Origin: Prochlorococcus sp. scB243_495D8
Lineage (GTDB): Bacteria > Cyanobacteriota > Cyanobacteriia > PCC-6307 > Cyanobiaceae
Length of the DNA: 64,000 bases
Assembly (NCBI GenBank): GCA_000634195.1
Contig: JFLT01000187.1
Location: 268,877-332,876, forward strand
Direction: 5' to 3'
Below the pieces are notes generated by a model that saw only the letters and a program-made list of their open reading frames with translations, was not told the DNA's origin and did no database searches. A program made the position numbers and the translations under genes. Positions 45,072-53,979 of this stretch are shown one piece after another (position 1 is the stretch's first letter; each line of letters starts with the position of its first letter).

Positions 45072-46436
45072 GTGAAACAAAATAGTCATGATATAAAAGA
45101 AAAAAAACTATCTAAGATTGCATTCAGTCATGTTGGCTGTGAGAAAAATCTTGTTGATACTGAACATATGCAAGGCTTATTAGATAAAGAGGGTTACGAA
45201 GTTGACAGCAATATAAATGATGCAAATGTTGTTGTTGTAAATACTTGCAGTTTTATTGAAACAGCTAGAGAAGAATCTATTAAAAAGATTCTAGAATACA
45301 CAAATCAAGGAAAGGAAGTAATAGTTGCAGGCTGTATGGCTCAGCATTTTAAAGATGAGCTTATAAGAGAAATCCCTGAAATAAAAGGTTTGGTTGGAAC
45401 TGGAGATTATCAAAAGATAGCCAAGGTTTTAGAAAGAGTAGAACAAGGGGAAATCGTTAATGAAGTTTCAAAAATACCGGAATTTATTGCAGATGAGGAA
45501 ATACCTCGTTTTGTAAATAAAAACAAATTTGTTGCTTATCTTCGTATTGCTGAAGGCTGTAACTATAATTGCGCTTTTTGTATTATTCCTAAATTGAGAG
45601 GTCCCCAAAGAAGTAGAACAATAGAATCTATAGTTTCAGAAGCCAAAAGTCTTGCAAAAAAGGGTATTCAAGAAATCATATTAATTAGTCAAATAACAAC
45701 TAATTATGGTCAGGATATTTATGGAAAACCATCATTAGCCAAACTTTTGAATGAGCTTTCTAAAGTTCCAATTCCTTGGATCAGGATACATTATGCTTAT
45801 CCAACGGGTTTAACTGATGAAGTTATTAGAGCTTTCAAAGATTCAGAGAATATAGTACCTTACTTTGATTTGCCACTTCAGCATAGTCATCCAGATGTGT
45901 TAAGGAGTATGAATAGACCTTGGCAGGCTTCTTTGAATGAATCAATTTTGGAGAAAATTAGAGCAGAAATCCCATCTGCTGTATTAAGAACTAGTCTCAT
46001 TGTTGGTTTCCCGGGAGAAAAAAAAGAACATTTTGAACATCTTCTCGAATTTTTGTATAGGCACAAATTTGATCATGTAGGAGTATTTATTTTTTCTCCT
46101 GAGGATGGAACTGCAGCTTTTGATTTGCCAAAAAGGGTATTTCCAGAGGTTGCAGAGGCAAGAAAAGATAATGTTATTTCAGTTCAACAAAATATCTCTA
46201 AAGATAAAAATCAGGCATATGTTGGTTCAAAAATGAAAGTTTTGGTAGAAAAAATATCAGATAATAACGAATTAATAGGTCGGTCCTACAATTTCGCTCC
46301 TGAAATTGACGGAAATGTGATTTTATCTATTAATACTAAAAATGATTTGAAAAATTATATTGGTAAATTTGTTGAAGCAAATATTTCTTTTGCTGATGAA
46401 TATGATTTGTATGGAGAGATTATTAAAATTTTGTAG
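45072..46436 (+). CDS. rimO: Ribosomal protein S12 methylthiotransferase RimO
   Basis: Radical-SAM enzyme that adds a methylthio group to an Asp of ribosomal protein S12. 454 residues: MTTase N-terminal domain with Cys in [19 protein letters not shown] and AGCMAQ; radical-SAM cluster [13 protein letters not shown] at about residue 160; then a C-terminal TRAM domain from about 390. The GTG 45072 start is accepted, with the first alignable segment beginning near [15 protein letters not shown]. No adjacent partner gene is evident. Confidence 0.93.
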   Translation: MKQNSHDIKEKKLSKIAFSHVGCEKNLVDTEHMQGLLDKEGYEVDSNINDANVVVVNTCSFIETAREESIKKILEYTNQGKEVIVAGCMAQHFKDELIREIPEIKGLVGTGDYQKIAKVLERVEQGEIVNEVSKIPEFIADEEIPRFVNKNKFVAYLRIAEGCNYNCAFCIIPKLRGPQRSRTIESIVSEAKSLAKKGIQEIILISQITTNYGQDIYGKPSLAKLLNELSKVPIPWIRIHYAYPTGLTDEVIRAFKDSENIVPYFDLPLQHSHPDVLRSMNRPWQASLNESILEKIRAEIPSAVLRTSLIVGFPGEKKEHFEHLLEFLYRHKFDHVGVFIFSPEDGTAAFDLPKRVFPEVAEARKDNVISVQQNISKDKNQAYVGSKMKVLVEKISDNNELIGRSYNFAPEIDGNVILSINTKNDLKNYIGKFVEANISFADEYDLYGEIIKIL

Positions 46437-46439
46437 TTT

Positions 46440-46532
46440 TTAAATTAATTTAACTGCTCTTAAGAGTTTATCTAATGCGAAAGCAGCTCCAAAACCAAAA
46501 CCAATAAATGCAAAATAGAAAATGATGTTCAT
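46440..46532 (-). CDS. Single-span peptide resembling cytochrome b6f subunit PetL
   Basis: A 30-residue minus-strand frame reads MNIIFYFAFIGFGFGAAFAL and ends KLLRAVKLI. One hydrophobic helix followed by a basic A-V-K-L-I end matches my memory of cyanobacterial PetL (FY-xx-FI pattern, C-terminus ending xIKLI). PetL stabilises the cytochrome b6f complex in the thylakoid. The evidence is pattern-based only, and another small thylakoid peptide is possible. It converges with rimO, with 3 bases between them. Confidence 0.5.
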   Translation of the reverse strand: MNIIFYFAFIGFGFGAAFALDKLLRAVKLI

Positions 46533-46596
46533 TAATTTTTTTATTTTTATTTAATTTAACATCAGATGAAAAGATTAGATTTTTTCGTTTAATTTC

Positions 46597-46983
46597 TTAA
46601 TCTTGGATATATGGTAATTTTTTGTATAAACATTCTTCTGCTTTTTGTAGTTCTCGGCCTAAATATAGAGCATGATCGAATCTTGTTATTAAGTCATTTC
46701 TTTCTTCAGTGATCAATATTCCAAGTTGTTTCGCACTAATTCCTTCAAAAACTTCATTACAAACTCTTTTATTTTGAGAGTCGCATTTAATTGGTTCATT
46801 TGTTTCTGGGTCAAGCGCACAGCCTTCCTGATCGATGTTGTTTAAAAAGTGCTCTAAAATTATTTTATTTTCTTCTAAATCTACTTTTATAATGAAATAA
46901 CCGTTTGGATCTAAGTCTATATATCGGTTGGATAGACTATTATCAATCTTTATTTTTTCATCTAAACTTTGACTTGAATCCAT
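46597..46983 (-). CDS. DUF4346 family protein
   Basis: The 128-residue soluble protein contains RYIDLDPNGYFIIKVDLEENKIILEHF and CNEVFEGISAKQLGILI, as in DUF4346, a domain found in cyanobacteria either alone or at the C-terminus of dihydropteroate-synthase-related proteins. Three Cys are present (CALDPETNEPIKC spacing plus VCNE). The function is unknown. It is 61 bases upstream of the acyltransferase gene's stop on the same strand. Confidence 0.72.
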   Translation of the reverse strand: MDSSQSLDEKIKIDNSLSNRYIDLDPNGYFIIKVDLEENKIILEHFLNNIDQEGCALDPETNEPIKCDSQNKRVCNEVFEGISAKQLGILITEERNDLITRFDHALYLGRELQKAEECLYKKLPYIQD

Positions 46984-47044
46984 TTTGGGAATTTAATTTC
47001 AAACTATATTACTAATATAATCTTTGGTAAAGCCGAATAATTTT

Positions 47045-48199
47045 TTATTTAAAGGGTATAGATTTATTTTCAAAATCAATTTCCATCTCTACTTGTTTAT
47101 TCACTTCATTTAGCCAAGGACTAATTATATTTTCCATATTTTTGTCAAACCACTTATGCAAGCTAATGGTGCTTTTTGCAAAAAACCCCCTCCGCCTTTT
47201 ATGTTTACCACCCGCTCCGGGATCAAACAAATGGATACTATTTTTTATTGCCCATTCAATTGGCTGGTAATAGCATAATTCAAAATGTAAATTAGATATT
47301 TCTTCTTGACTACCCCAATATCTACCCCATAAGTTGTTTTGATTTTTAACGCACATCGACATAGCAAAAATTTCATTTGAATCATGTTTTGATGCACTAA
47401 AAAGTAAAAGATTTTTTTTATTATCAACCAGTGTTTCGAAAAATGTAGATGTTAGATATTTACTTCCCCAAACTCCCCACCTCGAACAATGCTGTTCATA
47501 AAAATTATGCATTTTTTTGAGGATTTCTTGGTTGATATCATCTTCATTAAAAATTTCTACTTTAATATCTTGTTTAGTAATTGATTTCCTCTCTTTTTTT
47601 ATATTTTTTCTCTGATTAGAGTTAAATCTAGAAAGAAAATCATTAAATGTTTTTTCTCCATTACTCCTCCATTCACTGCTGGAATTTATCCATTCATGGT
47701 ATCCCAAAGATTTAAGATGGTTGCCCCAGCTTTCATCAATATATAAAAAATTACAACTTAGAATTTTGTTTGTAATCGCAAAGCTTTCGATGTGGTTTAT
47801 AAGTAAATTTGTAATTTCTTTCTTGTCTTTATTTTTTTTATAAAGAAATTGATATCCATTTACAGGACTATAAGGACTCATTCCAATTAATTTAGGGTAA
47901 TAATTTAAATTCAGCTCTTGAGCCAATCTTGCAAACGATTGGTCAAAAATGAATTCTCCATAGCTATGATTTTTTAAAAAAAGTGGGGCAATTCCTAATA
48001 TCTCTTCATTTTTATAAGCAACAAAATATAGAGGCTGCCAACCAGTTTCTCTTGAAACACTTTTAGAGATCTCAAGGTTTTTAATCCAAGTCCATTCATA
48101 AAATGGATTATTAAGTTCATTTGCTAATTCATTCCATATCTCTTTGGAGATTTCCTTAATTGACAATTTAACTTCAACTTTAAGTATTTTTTGGTTCAT
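47045..48199 (-). CDS. GNAT/FemAB-like N-acyltransferase (COG3146 type)
   Basis: 384 residues. The N-terminal part has NPFYEWTWIKNLEISKSVSRETGWQP and APLFLKNHSYGEFIFDQSFA; the middle has the basic motif FLSRFNSNQRKNIKKERK; and the C-terminus contains PFDPGAGGKHKRRRGF-like LFDPGAGGKHKRRRGF, the best-known signature of this predicted acyltransferase family. The substrate is unknown. It starts 17 bases after the RibD-like gene on the same strand. Confidence 0.87.
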   Translation of the reverse strand: MNQKILKVEVKLSIKEISKEIWNELANELNNPFYEWTWIKNLEISKSVSRETGWQPLYFVAYKNEEILGIAPLFLKNHSYGEFIFDQSFARLAQELNLNYYPKLIGMSPYSPVNGYQFLYKKNKDKKEITNLLINHIESFAITNKILSCNFLYIDESWGNHLKSLGYHEWINSSSEWRSNGEKTFNDFLSRFNSNQRKNIKKERKSITKQDIKVEIFNEDDINQEILKKMHNFYEQHCSRWGVWGSKYLTSTFFETLVDNKKNLLLFSASKHDSNEIFAMSMCVKNQNNLWGRYWGSQEEISNLHFELCYYQPIEWAIKNSIHLFDPGAGGKHKRRRGFFAKSTISLHKWFDKNMENIISPWLNEVNKQVEMEIDFENKSIPFK

Positions 48200-48216
48200 T
48201 TATTATTGAAATTATT

Positions 48217-48867
48217 TCAAATCTTTTTGTAATGAACATGGATTTCATTATTCATTAAATTTTTAATTGATTTTATTTCCCATAGCCTTTTGAGATTAAA
48301 AATCGCATTTGTTTGTTCTGGAGGGATCCATGTATATATACCTCCAAAAATTCGTGGAATTATTGTGATTTTTATATCTGTTATTAGATCCTCTTTTATG
48401 AATGAATTTATAAGTTTTGCACCTCCTAGCAGAGCTAAATCATTTATCCCTTGTTTTTTAAGTGTAATTAAAGTTTTTTTCCATGAATCTTCGAAAAAGA
48501 GTTCTTTCTCGAATTCATTATTCGGCGAATTATCAACTTTACTTGAACTTATTAGCCATCTTCTAATTGGTTGACGAAAGTATTTCCAATTACTGTTAAA
48601 TTTTTTGCTATTTGAAGCAACTATAGAAATTGGTTGGCTTTTTGATATATTTTCTAAGTCATTATTAGCGAGATTTTTAACTAGGTAAGTTGATTGATGA
48701 GCTATTAAAGTACCTAGACCAAAAATGGTGGCGTCAACCATTGATAAGTTTTGATTTAATATTTTTTTATCTTCATCGCTTCCAAGATGCGATTCTCCAC
48801 CTCCAGGAAATGCAATTCTCCCATCAAGACTTGATGCTATAACAATTATTACTCTTGGGATATTCAA
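48217..48867 (-). CDS. RibD C-terminal-domain reductase (DHFR-like fold)
   Basis: 216 residues of the RibD_C family: VIIVIASSLDGRIAFPGGG at the N-terminus, VDATIFGLGTLIAH, and NDLALLGGAKLINSFI. Members reduce pyrimidine or pterin intermediates of riboflavin or folate synthesis, using NADPH. There is no deaminase domain, so it is not full-length RibD. The start is TTG 48867, overlapping the end of the PTPS gene by 4 bases (TTGA), which implies translational coupling and perhaps a pterin role. Confidence 0.85.
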   Translation of the reverse strand: MNIPRVIIVIASSLDGRIAFPGGGESHLGSDEDKKILNQNLSMVDATIFGLGTLIAHQSTYLVKNLANNDLENISKSQPISIVASNSKKFNSNWKYFRQPIRRWLISSSKVDNSPNNEFEKELFFEDSWKKTLITLKKQGINDLALLGGAKLINSFIKEDLITDIKITIIPRIFGGIYTWIPPEQTNAIFNLKRLWEIKSIKNLMNNEIHVHYKKI

Positions 48868-49790
48868 GTTTGCGTGACTAAACTATTTTCCAATGTCAAC
48901 TTCAACGAATTGGTTAACTTTTGATCAACATAAATTTCTGCAGCATTATTTGGACTCTCCTGGAGTCTTATTTTGTGTAATGTTGCACCAAGATTATGTA
49001 TTGGTTTTTTTAGAATATCAGAAATATATAAAGCTATATTTTCAGCAGTTGGAACACAATTATGGAAAAATTCGATGTCTTTATTAAGAAAAGTATGATC
49101 TAGTTGTTCAACAACTAAATCATTAATTATCTCTTGGAGGGCAGATAAGTCGCAAACCATTCCTGTTCTTTTATCAATATCCCCTTTTACAGTTATATCG
49201 ACAAGATAGTTATGACCATGTCCATTAACTCTGGCACATTTCCCATAGATTTTTTTATTTTCATCAAAGGATATCTCTTTTTTTGCAAGTCTATGAGCGG
49301 CTGCAAAATGAGTTTGAACTGTTAAAAATGCTTCCATGTTTTTTCCAAAATAATCTGCCCATAAATTTGGGTTTTCATAAAGTCTTAGACTTGTAAGAGG
49401 TAAATCATCCTTCAGACGATTCCAAATGACCTTTACTAATGCTTCAGTTGTGGGAAGTATACCTTCTTGATTATTAACATTAAATTCAGGCCAGACATCA
49501 TTTAAAAAACGAAAATCTAATTGTCCAGTAACCTTATCTTTAATAGAGTGTTTTACATCAGAGAGATTAAGTACCATTCCATCAGAGTCTAGTTCTCCGC
49601 CCATTGAAACAATAAGTTCATAATTATGACCATGACCTGGTGCAATACTGCACTTTCCAAAAAGAGATAAATTTTCTTCTGGGCTTTTTTCAGGAAGCCA
49701 ATAACGGTGACTAGAACTAAAGCAGGCACGTCGAGTTATGACGCATTCACGTCCTTTTCCATGAGATGGTTTGGATTGTGTAGAAGTCAT
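48864..49790 (-). CDS. Tandem 6-pyruvoyl-tetrahydropterin synthase/QueD-like protein
   Basis: Two PTPS-fold domains in one 308-residue chain. Domain 1 (about residues 15-145): SSSHRYWLP, CSIAPGHGHNY, LPTTEA and RLYENPNLWADYF. Domain 2 (about 153-290): AAAHRLAKK, CARVNGHGHNY, VPTAENI and RLQESPNNAAEIY. Zn-binding His, the Cys before GHGHNY and the late Glu are kept in both. The enzyme acts on dihydroneopterin triphosphate, for queuosine, folate or biopterin synthesis. The fusion is a pseudo-dimer, and the coupled reductase downstream suggests a pterin pathway. Confidence 0.9.
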   Translation of the reverse strand: MTSTQSKPSHGKGRECVITRRACFSSSHRYWLPEKSPEENLSLFGKCSIAPGHGHNYELIVSMGGELDSDGMVLNLSDVKHSIKDKVTGQLDFRFLNDVWPEFNVNNQEGILPTTEALVKVIWNRLKDDLPLTSLRLYENPNLWADYFGKNMEAFLTVQTHFAAAHRLAKKEISFDENKKIYGKCARVNGHGHNYLVDITVKGDIDKRTGMVCDLSALQEIINDLVVEQLDHTFLNKDIEFFHNCVPTAENIALYISDILKKPIHNLGATLHKIRLQESPNNAAEIYVDQKLTNSLKLTLENSLVTQT

Positions 49791-49840
49791 ACCTGTCTGC
49801 GATAATACTATCTTAAGGTTTTAAATACGCTTTTGTCTTT

Positions 49841-50398
49841 ATGGAACAATCCATTATCGAAAAAACAGTTCATGCTATTAAGCGCAGAAGCATATTTTTA
49901 ATAGGAATGATGGGTTCTGGTAAGTCACAAACTGGTTTGAAGCTGGCTGAATTATTGAAGTATAAATATATTGATTTAGATTCATTAATAGAGAAGTTGG
50001 CAAAAAAATCAATCAATCAAATTTTTAAGGATGAAGGAGAAGATAATTTTCGCGAATTAGAAGCAAACTGCCTTAAAGAAACCATCAAAATTCCTTCATT
50101 AGTAATCTCAACTGGGGGAGGAATAGTTACCAAATCGGAAAACTGGGGAATCTTAAGACAGGGAATAATTGTTTGGATAGATCTCGACAAAGATATAGCA
50201 ATTGAAAGATTGAAAAATGAAATTGAAAATAGGCCACTTCTTCAGGGAAAGAATCTAAATGATTTATATATGAGCATTTTTCAATCTAGAGAAAATTTGT
50301 ATTCTCAAGCAGATTTAAGAATTCAAGTAAAAAAAGAAAATATTGAAGAAGTTGCTATGAAAATAATTAATGCAATTCATGAAGAAATAATCAGTTAA
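49841..50398 (+). CDS. aroK: Shikimate kinase
   Basis: Phosphorylates shikimate in aromatic amino acid synthesis. 185 residues: P-loop FLIGMMGSGKSQTG, LDSLIEKLA, EDNFRELEANCLKE, VISTGGGIVTK, and the lid NRPLLQG. Complete. It converges with the CRR7-like gene with a 4-base overlap. Confidence 0.95.
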   Translation: MEQSIIEKTVHAIKRRSIFLIGMMGSGKSQTGLKLAELLKYKYIDLDSLIEKLAKKSINQIFKDEGEDNFRELEANCLKETIKIPSLVISTGGGIVTKSENWGILRQGIIVWIDLDKDIAIERLKNEIENRPLLQGKNLNDLYMSIFQSRENLYSQADLRIQVKKENIEEVAMKIINAIHEEIIS

Positions 50399-50652
50399 TC
50401 TGGTTCAATTCTTACTGCAAACCATTTGATAACGTATCCTAATTTTATTTCTAATTCATAAGTGCTTTCCAATAATTCTTCAAAAAATTCCTGATCAGGA
50501 TCTTCTATATTTTGATATATTGTTTGTGTTTCTGTCTTACTAAGCCAATTCTTCAACCATAAAATTGCTTCTTGCTTTGATACGATTTTTTCTTTTGAGT
50601 CTGGCTCTAATAATACATAATAATCTGATGATCTTATTAGTGGATTTGACAT
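50395..50652 (-). CDS. CRR7-like small protein (NDH-1 related)
   Basis: 85-residue acidic protein with the pattern SNPLIRSSDYYVLLEPD at the start and ESTYELEIKLGYVIKWFAVRIEPD at the end. It resembles plant CRR7 (chlororespiratory reduction 7), needed for chloroplast NDH accumulation, and its cyanobacterial homologues. The match is from memory of short conserved segments. The start ATG is directly divergent from the following gene, with a 1-base gap. Confidence 0.6.
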   Translation of the reverse strand: MSNPLIRSSDYYVLLEPDSKEKIVSKQEAILWLKNWLSKTETQTIYQNIEDPDQEFFEELLESTYELEIKLGYVIKWFAVRIEPD

Positions 50653-50653
50653 A

Positions 50654-51367
50654 ATGAAAATTCTTTTTGGATTAATTCTTTGCTTGATTTTTCAAGGAAT
50701 TTTTTTAGAAAGTTCTTTTGCTCTAGTAGATTCTAACGTAAAAGAGTTTTTGGAAAATCGTGTAAATCAATGGCCAGAATTATATTTGCCAAATTTTAAA
50801 TTTTCGGATACTTCTAAGGATTTAATTTATCCTAATTGGTTCGAGGGGAATTGGCTTGTTACTTCTCAAGATATACTTAATGATTCAGAAGAGCCAGTTA
50901 TTTATAAAGTAAATTTCTTTAAGAATGATTCAGATTTAATTGTTGGTAATCGTGCAAAAAATTCTGAATCTATTGGAAAAGCAATATTTGGTGAAACCTT
51001 AATCAAGGTTGTTAATGATCCTCAATCTATTAATAATCAAATTACTTATTTAAAAGATGATTTTTATATTGATTCAAGAATTACAGGGAGAAATCAGATC
51101 CAAGATAATGATATTTTTTTCGCAGATGAGCTAGTTATACAAACAGCACATAAGCCAGGTGCTTCAAGGGTTAATCAAGTAGAGACCATTAGTAAATTTC
51201 AAAAATGTTCCGAAGAAATATTGGAAGTTGATAATTCAATCAAACCATCAATTTGTGGAGTGCAATATGTTGCTTCTTATGGTTCAAAAGTTGGTGATCC
51301 TTCTATTCATGCTATAAAAACAAATAAATATAAATTGAAGTTTGAATTTATTGAGAGTAAGCACTAA
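50654..51367 (+). CDS. Exported DUF6816-type protein of unknown function
   Basis: 237 residues with a signal peptide (MKILFGLILCLIFQGIFLES, then SSFALVDS as cleavage region). The mature part has RVNQWPELYLPNFK and LIYPNWFEGNWLVTS, which I associate with the cyanobacterial DUF6816 family, and a C-terminal half with two Cys (FQKCSEEI, PSICGVQY). It probably resides in the periplasm or thylakoid lumen. The last 20 bases overlap the convergent GST-like gene. Confidence 0.75.
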   Translation: MKILFGLILCLIFQGIFLESSFALVDSNVKEFLENRVNQWPELYLPNFKFSDTSKDLIYPNWFEGNWLVTSQDILNDSEEPVIYKVNFFKNDSDLIVGNRAKNSESIGKAIFGETLIKVVNDPQSINNQITYLKDDFYIDSRITGRNQIQDNDIFFADELVIQTAHKPGASRVNQVETISKFQKCSEEILEVDNSIKPSICGVQYVASYGSKVGDPSIHAIKTNKYKLKFEFIESKH

Positions 51368-52073
51368 AAAGATATTCTTCTAAGTTGTTCCTCCAAATGA
51401 AAAGATTTTCTAAATAAGGATTGTTTATGTATTCTTGGCTCCCCTCTCCTGAAAGAATTGGACCTGCAGACTTTGGAAATTTAAGAAGGGATAACTGAGC
51501 AGCAATTGAAATATCTGCAATTGATAAACTATCTCCAACTAAATATTTCTTGTTGATCAAGGATTTTGATAAAGCTTCCAGTAATTTTTGGAGTTCTAAA
51601 TTATCTTTAGAAGACAAAACTACATTAGAAATTTTACTAAAATTTTCAAAAGGTAATTTATCAACAATACTTTTAACTGAAGAAGGTATTTCATCTGGAA
51701 GTAATGCAGTTCTTAACTGTGGATTTTCTATTGCAGATTTTATTAAAGCTTTTCTACAAGTTGTAGCCATTGTAGTATCTGCCCAGTCTTCAATAAGTTT
51801 GCATTGTGCAAATAATATTGGATCCTCCGGAAAAAGTGGATTGGTTTCATTTTTTTTATCTATATATTCGCAAATAGTTGAAGAGTCATTAATTACTTGA
51901 TCATTACTATCGACTATTACAGGTACTTGTTTTTGACCCGATAATTTAAAGATTTCAAATTGGCCTATTCCAGGTGTTACTTCTTCAACTCGATATTGTA
52001 GTTTTTTTGCATGAAGAGCCATTCTTGTTTTTAAACAAAAAGCACTATGCCTAAATTGATATAATGTAATCAT
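51348..52073 (-). CDS. Glutathione S-transferase family protein
   Basis: 241 residues: an N-terminal thioredoxin-like domain (YQFRHSAFCLKTRMALHAKKL, then KQVPVIVDSNDQVINDSSTICEYID as the glutathione-binding strand-loop) and an all-helical C-terminal domain (SLSIADISIAAQL). The active-site position has SAFC. The function could be detoxification or another thiol transfer; substrates are unknown. It is divergent from the Ycf33-like gene. Confidence 0.88.
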   Translation of the reverse strand: MITLYQFRHSAFCLKTRMALHAKKLQYRVEEVTPGIGQFEIFKLSGQKQVPVIVDSNDQVINDSSTICEYIDKKNETNPLFPEDPILFAQCKLIEDWADTTMATTCRKALIKSAIENPQLRTALLPDEIPSSVKSIVDKLPFENFSKISNVVLSSKDNLELQKLLEALSKSLINKKYLVGDSLSIADISIAAQLSLLKFPKSAGPILSGEGSQEYINNPYLENLFIWRNNLEEYLFSAYSQ

Positions 52074-52127
52074 GCTGTTTAATGTTTGTTAAAACTTAGC
52101 TAAAAAAGTAATCTATTTGTGGAGCTG

Positions 52128-52337
52128 ATGGGCGAATTTTTCTCTAATGTTGCGAGATATCCAAAGTATTTGATATCTATCATTGTTGGGGGACTTGTTG
52201 CTCTGCTTGAACCTTTATTCAAGAATAGATCAAATCCACTCACAATAGTAGGTTTGATATCTTCTGTCTTAAGTGCTTTCATAACTGTTTATTTTGTCTT
52301 GCAAGCGATGACAAACCCAATAAATTTAAAACCATAA
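52128..52337 (+). CDS. DUF751/Ycf33-like small membrane protein
   Basis: The 69-residue protein has FFSNVARYPKYLISIIVGGLVALLEPLF, a segment typical of DUF751 (Ycf33 in plastids), and a second span (IVGLISSVLSAFITVYFVLQAM). The function is unknown. ATG 52128 is preferred over GTG 52119. The stop overlaps the rbfA ATG by one base, so it is in an operon with rbfA and hemD. Confidence 0.82.
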   Translation: MGEFFSNVARYPKYLISIIVGGLVALLEPLFKNRSNPLTIVGLISSVLSAFITVYFVLQAMTNPINLKP

Positions 52338-52729
52338 TGCCAAATAATTACCGTCTTGCCAAAGTTTCTTCTCTTTTGAAGAAAGAAATAACGCTTATTT
52401 TGCAGAATGATTTAGAAAATGATCTTATTAGAGATCATTTCGTCAATATTTCTAAGATTGATTTATCAGGAGATTTGCAACACTGTAAAATTTATATAAC
52501 TTCAACTGCTCAAGAGAAAGTGAGGAAAGACATTGTTGAAAACTTGAATACTGCTAGAAGCTCTATAAGGCATAGTTTAGGAAAAAGAATTGAGATGAGA
52601 AGAGTTCCAGAGATAATTTTTAAAGATGATGTTGTTCTTGATAAAGGATTATCAGTCTTGAAACTTCTCGATGAATTAAAAAATAAAAATCAAAATCATA
52701 ATGTTGAGGATAAGGATGCCAAAAGTTGA
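52337..52729 (+). CDS. rbfA: Ribosome-binding factor A
   Basis: Helps mature the 16S rRNA 5' end on 30S subunits. 130 residues of the KH-type fold: LAKVSSLLKKEITLILQNDL at the start, DLQHCKIYITS, and LGKRIEMRRVPEIIFKDDVVLDKG near the end, the family signature. The C-terminal tail is short and basic/acidic. It overlaps the next gene by 14 bases. Confidence 0.94.
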   Translation: MPNNYRLAKVSSLLKKEITLILQNDLENDLIRDHFVNISKIDLSGDLQHCKIYITSTAQEKVRKDIVENLNTARSSIRHSLGKRIEMRRVPEIIFKDDVVLDKGLSVLKLLDELKNKNQNHNVEDKDAKS

Positions 52730-53513
52730 TCTACCCCTTGATAAAAGAAATATAATTATTACTCGATCAAAAGAAGGGATATTGGATATAAAAAAGATAT
52801 TCATAAGCAAGGGCGCTAATGTATTTGATTTACCTGCAATAAGTGTTGCTGATCCTGATGATTTGAATCCTCTTGATGAAGCATTAAATCAAATAGATAA
52901 TTTTCATTGGATTATTTTTTCCAGTAGTAATGGGATCAAATTTGTGGATAAAAGACTTAGATACTTTAATAGTTCATTAAAAGAATGTTCAAAAAAAACA
53001 AAAATCGCCGTAGTCGGAGAAAAAACCTCAAAAACTCTTGATGATTTTGGGATTAAGGCTGATTTCATACCTCCAGAATTTGTTGCTGAAAGTTTAATTG
53101 ATAATTTCCCAGTATCTGGTTATGGACTCAGAGTTTTTGTACCAAGAGTTCAAACAGGTGGTAGGGATTTAATTGCAGATCAATTTAGAAAGGCTGGTTC
53201 TCGTGTATTTGAGGTTGCTGCATATGAAACTAGATGTCCTGAATCAATTCCAGAAGAAACAATTGCTATTATTTCTAATCGAAAAGTCGATGCAATTATT
53301 TTCTCAAGCGGTAAAACCGTAGTAAATGCTGCTTTTTTACTAGAAAAAAAACTTGGTAAACAATGGTTAGAATATTTTGATCAAATTAAGTTATTAACTA
53401 TTGGACCTCAGACAACAAAAATATGTAACAAAGTTTTTGGAAGAGTTGATAGTCAGGCACAAAAATATACTTTTGAAGGATTACTAGATGTAGCGATTAA
53501 TATTTTTAATTAG
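52716..53513 (+). CDS. hemD: Uroporphyrinogen-III synthase
   Basis: Closes hydroxymethylbilane to uroporphyrinogen III for heme and chlorophyll. From ATG 52716 there are 265 residues, and GAGGA at 52706-52710 supports this start. Signs of the family are IIITRSKEGILDIKKIFISKGANVF, FHWIIFSSSNGIKFV, AVVGEKTSKTLDDFG, VFVPRVQTGGRDLI, VFEVAAYETR and AIIFSSGKTVVNAAF. It begins inside rbfA. It converges with the SRPBCC gene (8-base overlap). Confidence 0.93.
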   Translation: MPKVDLPLDKRNIIITRSKEGILDIKKIFISKGANVFDLPAISVADPDDLNPLDEALNQIDNFHWIIFSSSNGIKFVDKRLRYFNSSLKECSKKTKIAVVGEKTSKTLDDFGIKADFIPPEFVAESLIDNFPVSGYGLRVFVPRVQTGGRDLIADQFRKAGSRVFEVAAYETRCPESIPEETIAIISNRKVDAIIFSSGKTVVNAAFLLEKKLGKQWLEYFDQIKLLTIGPQTTKICNKVFGRVDSQAQKYTFEGLLDVAINIFN

Positions 53514-53976
53514 AAAGATTTTTTGTATAGTTCTTTTCAACTAAATCTTTAAATCTATCAATATTGGTCTGTAATTCGTTTGTAACCATTTTGCCTAAAA
53601 TATTTTCTTCCATAAACCGAGCAATCATTTTTGGTAGTTCATAAGTTATTGCTAAATTTACCGTTGTAATTTGATCAGTTTTACTTTCGAAAACTACTGA
53701 TCCCTCAGTTGGTAAACCTCCTATTGATTTCCATTTAAGTTTGCTTTTTTCAACCCTTTCTGTAATTTGAGCTTTCCATTTAAACCTAAAGCCATTTGCA
53801 GCCAAAGTCCATTCTGTTAAATCTGGTAACTTATTAGTTTCTTCGTCAATTGTTTTTACAGATTCAATCCAACTCATCCAAAGAGACATTGAGTCTAAAT
53901 CGCTCCATGTGTCCCATACATTTTCAAGAGGCGCATTAACAACTGTTATTACGTCATGTTTTAGCCAAGTACCCAT
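53506..53976 (-). CDS. SRPBCC (START-like) family protein
   Basis: 156 residues of the helix-grip ligand-binding fold: TVVNAPLENVWDTWSDLDSMSLWMSWIESVK at the N-terminus is typical of polyketide cyclase/coenzyme-Q-binding-type proteins. It lies 3 bases downstream of the carotenoid gene crtQ on the same strand, so it may bind a hydrophobic isoprenoid or carotenoid, but that is only guilt by association. Confidence 0.83.
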   Translation of the reverse strand: MGTWLKHDVITVVNAPLENVWDTWSDLDSMSLWMSWIESVKTIDEETNKLPDLTEWTLAANGFRFKWKAQITERVEKSKLKWKSIGGLPTEGSVVFESKTDQITTVNLAITYELPKMIARFMEENILGKMVTNELQTNIDRFKDLVEKNYTKNLSN

Positions 53977-53979
53977 TAA

